Shown: positions 7,048 through 9,907 of the stretch, piece after piece
How positions within the stretch are numbered: position 1 is the stretch's first letter
Layout of the letters: each line of letters starts with the position of its first letter
NCBI GenBank assembly: GCA_030642405.1
Contig: DAOWNV010000081.1
Span: 1-9,907, forward strand
Length of the DNA stretch: 9,907 nt
Reading direction: 5' to 3'
Source: Desulfosarcina sp.
GTDB taxonomy: Bacteria; Desulfobacterota; Desulfobacteria; Desulfobacterales; Desulfosarcinaceae
The notes under the pieces: model-generated
The model's input: the letters and a program-made list of their open reading frames with translations, nothing else
Told to the model about the DNA's origin: nothing
The model's database searches: none
Translations under genes and position numbers: made by a program

Positions 7048-8103
7048 TCAGATGAAATATTTTTTACTTTTCAGAGTTTCATTAAAACGGGTAATAAAAA
7101 ACTGACACAGCAACGAGATGTCCTGGGACCGTTCACGAAGAGGAGGCAATTGAATGGGAATCACGTTTAATCGATAGAACAAATCTTCCCTGAAGTTACC
7201 TGATTCAATTTCTACGTTCAGATCCTTTGAAGTAGCCGCGATTACCCGGACATTGATTGAACGATCCTTTTCCCCGCCTAAAGGTCGGATTTCACCTTCC
7301 TGAAGGACACGAAGCAGTTTAGGTTGAAGTAATACCGGAACGTCACCGATTTCATCAAGAAACAGAGTTCCACCCTCCGCCATTTCAAAAAGCCCTTTTT
7401 TATCTTTAATAGCACCTGTGAAGGCTCCCTTGACATGGCCAAACAACTCGCTTTCCAAAAGGCTTTCCGGAATTGACGCACAATTTACGGCAACAATGGG
7501 ACCGTTGCGCCTTTCGCTTTCTTGATGAATCCCTTGGGCAACCAATTCTTTGCCCGTTCCACTTTCACCAGTAATCAACACCGTACTATCAAATCGAGCC
7601 ACTTTTAGCGCCATGGAAAAGACGGTTTGTATGGCTGAGCTTCTTCCCACCATGTTACCAAAAGAGAGATTCACACCGATACGACAAATCCGGTCTTTTA
7701 GCTCGATGTTTTCTTTTTTTAACCGTTCTCTTTCTTCGGCTTTTTTAATAGTGAGACGAATCTCCTCTGTTTTAAACGGTTTTGAGATAAAATCATAGGC
7801 ACCAAGCTTCATGGCACTGAGCGCCATATCAATGCTGCCATAAGCAGACATCATAATAACAGTACTTGAATGAAGAAAATCACGTCCCTTTTTTAAAAAC
7901 GCCATACCGTCCATCTTCGGCATTTTGACATCGCATAAAATGAAATCAAAGGTATTTTGAGCGATTTCAGTCAAGCCTTTGGCACCGTTTTCAGCAAGGG
8001 CAACCTCATATCCATACCTGGCGAGCATTGTCTTTAGCATGTGCCGCATATTCTCTTCATCATCAATGACCAAAATTTTTTTCAGTGGGCGTGGTCTATC
8101 CAT
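7048..8103 (-). CDS. NtrC-family sigma-54-dependent response regulator, receiver plus AAA+ part, truncated by a frameshift
   Basis: A two-component response regulator that would activate sigma-54 promoters. From the ATG at 8103 it gives 351 residues. The receiver spans about 8-120 with acidic residues D14/D15, phospho-acceptor D58 (CDVKMP), S86 and K108. The AAA+ domain from about 150 has Walker A GESGTGKE (179-186), the sigma-54-contacting GAFTGA (226-231), Walker B GTLFLDEI (243-252 region) and the arginines of FREDLFYRLN (304-313). The frame then ends abruptly after FNETLKSK with KYFI and a stop, where family members continue to the WPGNVREL segment; that segment is found in another frame just downstream. 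The frame is open to a TTG at 8130 abutting the kinase stop, but the ATG at 8103 has a better ribosome site and gives a typical MDRPRPLKKILVIDDEE start. The kinase gene immediately precedes it, so the two are a pair. Confidence 0.9.
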   Translation of the reverse strand: MDRPRPLKKILVIDDEENMRHMLKTMLARYGYEVALAENGAKGLTEIAQNTFDFILCDVKMPKMDGMAFLKKGRDFLHSSTVIMMSAYGSIDMALSAMKLGAYDFISKPFKTEEIRLTIKKAEERERLKKENIELKDRICRIGVNLSFGNMVGRSSAIQTVFSMALKVARFDSTVLITGESGTGKELVAQGIHQESERRNGPIVAVNCASIPESLLESELFGHVKGAFTGAIKDKKGLFEMAEGGTLFLDEIGDVPVLLQPKLLRVLQEGEIRPLGGEKDRSINVRVIAATSKDLNVEIESGNFREDLFYRLNVIPIQLPPLRERSQDISLLCQFFITRFNETLKSKKYFI

Positions 8104-8130
8104 ATATTGCAATCCATTTTCCTGTAACAA

Positions 8131-9654
8131 TCAAGTTTGGTCTAACGATAACACAACCTCAAAGATAGCTCCTATATTCTCACCATTGCGTGCTGAAATT
8201 TGTCCGCCAAGTTTTTCAACAATCATAAAGGCGACGCTCAAACCCAAGCCGGTCCCCTTTCCGGGTTCCTTGGTAGTAAAAAACGGGTCGAAGATGTGGG
8301 TCAATTGAGTAGATTGAAAGCCTGGGCCGTTGTCGATTACTTGCACTTTTATATACTTTTTCTTCGGCACCAATGTTCCATCATCGTTACCATTGATATT
8401 GTCGGTTACCAGTTGTATCCGCTTTTGCCCGGACTCTTTTATATTTACAGCATCTATGGCGTTAATTATAAGATTTAAAAATACCTGCCTTAGTCGATCC
8501 GGATCAGCGATGACACCCTCTTCGAAAGCCTGAAAGCTTTTATCAAAGTCGATCCCGGCAGCTGTCGGCTGGTAGCTGAAAACAGAAATAAGTTCCTCCA
8601 GGATCTGATGGACGGATACGGGTTTTACTTCACCTGCAGCATCCCTGGACATATCCAGAAGCTGTCTAATAATATTGTTGATTCTTGTGATTTCTTTTTC
8701 AGACCTGGTAATAAAATCAGCTCGTTCATCTTCACTCACATCGGGTTGCTTCAAAAGGTCCAAGTAGCCTAGAACGATTCCGATTGGGTTGCCGATCTCG
8801 TGTGCGATGCCTGACGATAGACGTCCAACGGTTGCTAATTTTTCAGCACGAATCACATCATTTTGCGCCTTTTGTAGTTCTATATTCGTTGTTTCCAAAG
8901 ATCCAATCGTTTCATTCAACATGTGTTTGTCATCAGAAATTCGATTTAACATTTTATTCAATGAGGAAGAGAGAACTAACAATTCATTATCTTCCTTCCT
9001 TACTGAAAAAAAGGGAAATGTTTCATCTTTATATGTTTCGGCTCTTTTGGCCAGGCGCTGAAGCGGCCTAAAGTAGCTTATAGAGAGTTGATGGTGTCCT
9101 ATCAAAGCGAAAAAGAGACTGTTGATTACAACAAAAACAAAAACTATCTTTTGGATGCGACGATAGTCCTTATAAATTCCCTTCAAGGAACTTCTGATTC
9201 CACCGGCACCAATGATTCTCCCACCTTTTTTTACGGGGAAGGTTATGATTACTGACTCGTGCTGGTAGAAAAAGAACCCGAAAGTTTTGCCATCTTTTTG
9301 CGTAATAGCCTTTCCTGTTCTTAGCGTTTGATAAACTGCTGTTTCAAGGTTTTTTGGGAATTGGATCGATTTTTTTATTATATTCTCATTGTATTTTCCC
9401 TGCATTAATAAAAAATGATCTTCGGCCAAACTCCCTGCTTTTTCTTTAAATATTTTAGGATCGCCATTTCCTATCTCTTCTGAGATTAGTTTTTCACATG
9501 TTATTTCTAGTAGTTGCGTCTTGAAGTGCGTGAATATATCAATGGTCTTGTCGATAAAAATGAAGGAAATCAATATTTCAATAAATAGCAGAGAGATAAA
9601 GAAAAGTATCCACAACTGAAAAAAGACTCTGCTCTTTATCCCTCTTATGCCCAT
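8131..9654 (-). CDS. Membrane-bound sensor histidine kinase of an NtrC-type two-component system
   Basis: The sensor partner of the adjacent response regulator, 507 residues. A membrane segment at about 11-34 and another at 169-187 enclose a periplasmic sensor region of about 130 residues; its last part (HESVIITFPVKKGGRIIGAG) resembles a Cache/PAS-like sheet but is not assigned with confidence. A HAMP-like linker and a helical stretch (about 190-275) lead to the dimerisation/phosphorylation domain with H285 in GIAHEIGNP. The ATPase domain has the N box around N398 (NLIINAIDA), G1 DNGPGF (441-446), F box FDPFFTTK (455-462) and G2 GKGTGLGL (465-472). All catalytic boxes are intact. The gene ends directly before the regulator frame and lies after the rRNA operon terminator. 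The start ATG lacks a clear Shine-Dalgarno. The ligand is unknown; amino acids are suggested by the linked transporter. Confidence 0.93.
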   Translation of the reverse strand: MGIRGIKSRVFFQLWILFFISLLFIEILISFIFIDKTIDIFTHFKTQLLEITCEKLISEEIGNGDPKIFKEKAGSLAEDHFLLMQGKYNENIIKKSIQFPKNLETAVYQTLRTGKAITQKDGKTFGFFFYQHESVIITFPVKKGGRIIGAGGIRSSLKGIYKDYRRIQKIVFVFVVINSLFFALIGHHQLSISYFRPLQRLAKRAETYKDETFPFFSVRKEDNELLVLSSSLNKMLNRISDDKHMLNETIGSLETTNIELQKAQNDVIRAEKLATVGRLSSGIAHEIGNPIGIVLGYLDLLKQPDVSEDERADFITRSEKEITRINNIIRQLLDMSRDAAGEVKPVSVHQILEELISVFSYQPTAAGIDFDKSFQAFEEGVIADPDRLRQVFLNLIINAIDAVNIKESGQKRIQLVTDNINGNDDGTLVPKKKYIKVQVIDNGPGFQSTQLTHIFDPFFTTKEPGKGTGLGLSVAFMIVEKLGGQISARNGENIGAIFEVVLSLDQT

Positions 9655-9690
9655 GGAACAAGGCTATCACAGATCGGAAAATTGAGGAAG

Positions 9691-9720
9691 ATTTTAAAAA
9701 CGTCTGAATGAAATGGTCAA
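9691..9720 (-). promoter_or_regulatory. Candidate sigma-70-type promoter of the two-component operon
   Basis: On the minus strand TTGACC (9715-9720, 5 of 6 matches) and TAAAAT (9691-9696, 5 of 6 matches) are separated by 18 bases. Transcription would start near 9684, about 30 bases before the kinase ATG. It lies in the roughly 115-bp gap between the rRNA terminator and the kinase, where a promoter is required. It is the best promoter-like match noticed in the window. Confidence 0.5.
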
Positions 9721-9768
9721 AAATGATCGATTGGAAATGTTTCGTGGAAAATTCTATGCATTTGATAT

Positions 9769-9806
9769 AAAAAACCCGATTCGCTTGTTACAGCGGACCG
9801 GGTTTT
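9769..9806 (-). terminator. Rho-independent terminator of the rRNA operon
   Basis: On the minus strand AAAACCCG (9799-9806) pairs with CGGGTTTT (9771-9778), and an inner CGCT/AGCG pair (9792-9795 with 9782-9785) extends the stem around a short loop. The RNA ends in a run of six U (9769-9774). It begins only about 7 bases after the predicted 5S 3' end, so it would end transcription of the rRNA operon before the kinase gene. Confidence 0.85.
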
Positions 9807-9812
9807 GGAAAG

Positions 9813-9907
<95 letters not shown>

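Noticed and set aside
7058..7068. Programmed -1 ribosomal frameshift at the A6 run
   Set aside because: Restoring the downstream frame needs +1 or -2, not -1, and no stimulatory structure is evident. NtrC-family regulators are not known to use recoding.
6745..7170. Open frame of 141 codons on the plus strand spanning the regulator frameshift
   Set aside because: It is antisense to the conserved NtrC-family sequence in two minus-strand frames. It resembles no family and has no convincing ribosome binding site.
8104..8130. TTG start of the response regulator abutting the kinase stop
   Set aside because: There is no ribosome site ahead of it, and the ATG at 8103 begins a typical receiver-domain start. 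Translational coupling to the kinase keeps it possible.

Overview
The window looks like a chromosomal segment from a Gram-negative bacterium, probably of the Desulfobacterota (former Deltaproteobacteria). That placement is an inference from gene content: a periplasmic-binding-protein amino-acid importer with a secretion signal, an NtrC-type enhancer-binding regulator, moderate GC, and the style of the protein sequences. No marker present proves it.

Layout from left to right: (1) the GTPase gene der/engA on the minus strand, reading off the left edge and lacking only its 3' end; (2) a divergent intergenic region of about 290 bp; (3) a D-amino-acid (class IV) aminotransferase on the plus strand; (4) four minus-strand genes, aapJ-aapQ-aapM-aapP, forming a complete general L-amino-acid ABC importer; (5) upstream of these and on the same strand, a membrane histidine kinase and an NtrC-family response regulator; (6) at the right edge, the 3' part of a 5S rRNA on the minus strand with its intrinsic terminator, marking the end of an rRNA operon.

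The likely logic is a local amino-acid module. The kinase and regulator lie immediately upstream of the importer and probably control it. The aminotransferase runs tail-to-tail into aapP with a 4-base overlap and could act on imported amino acids or on D-alanine/D-glutamate for the cell wall. AapJ captures substrate in the periplasm, AapQ and AapM form the membrane channel, and AapP supplies ATP hydrolysis.

The main anomaly is in the response regulator. Its reading frame is broken at a run of six A (minus strand), which separates the receiver/AAA+ part from the Fis-type DNA-binding part. Skipping one base restores a perfect NtrC-family sequence, so this is a recent mutation, a sequencing error, or (less likely) a recoding event. 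The 160-bp region between regulator and aapJ carries a 7-bp perfect inverted repeat that looks like an operator, but no canonical sigma-54 promoter. I found no mobile element, CRISPR array, tRNA or clearly novel system; most of the window is recognisable housekeeping and transport genes.
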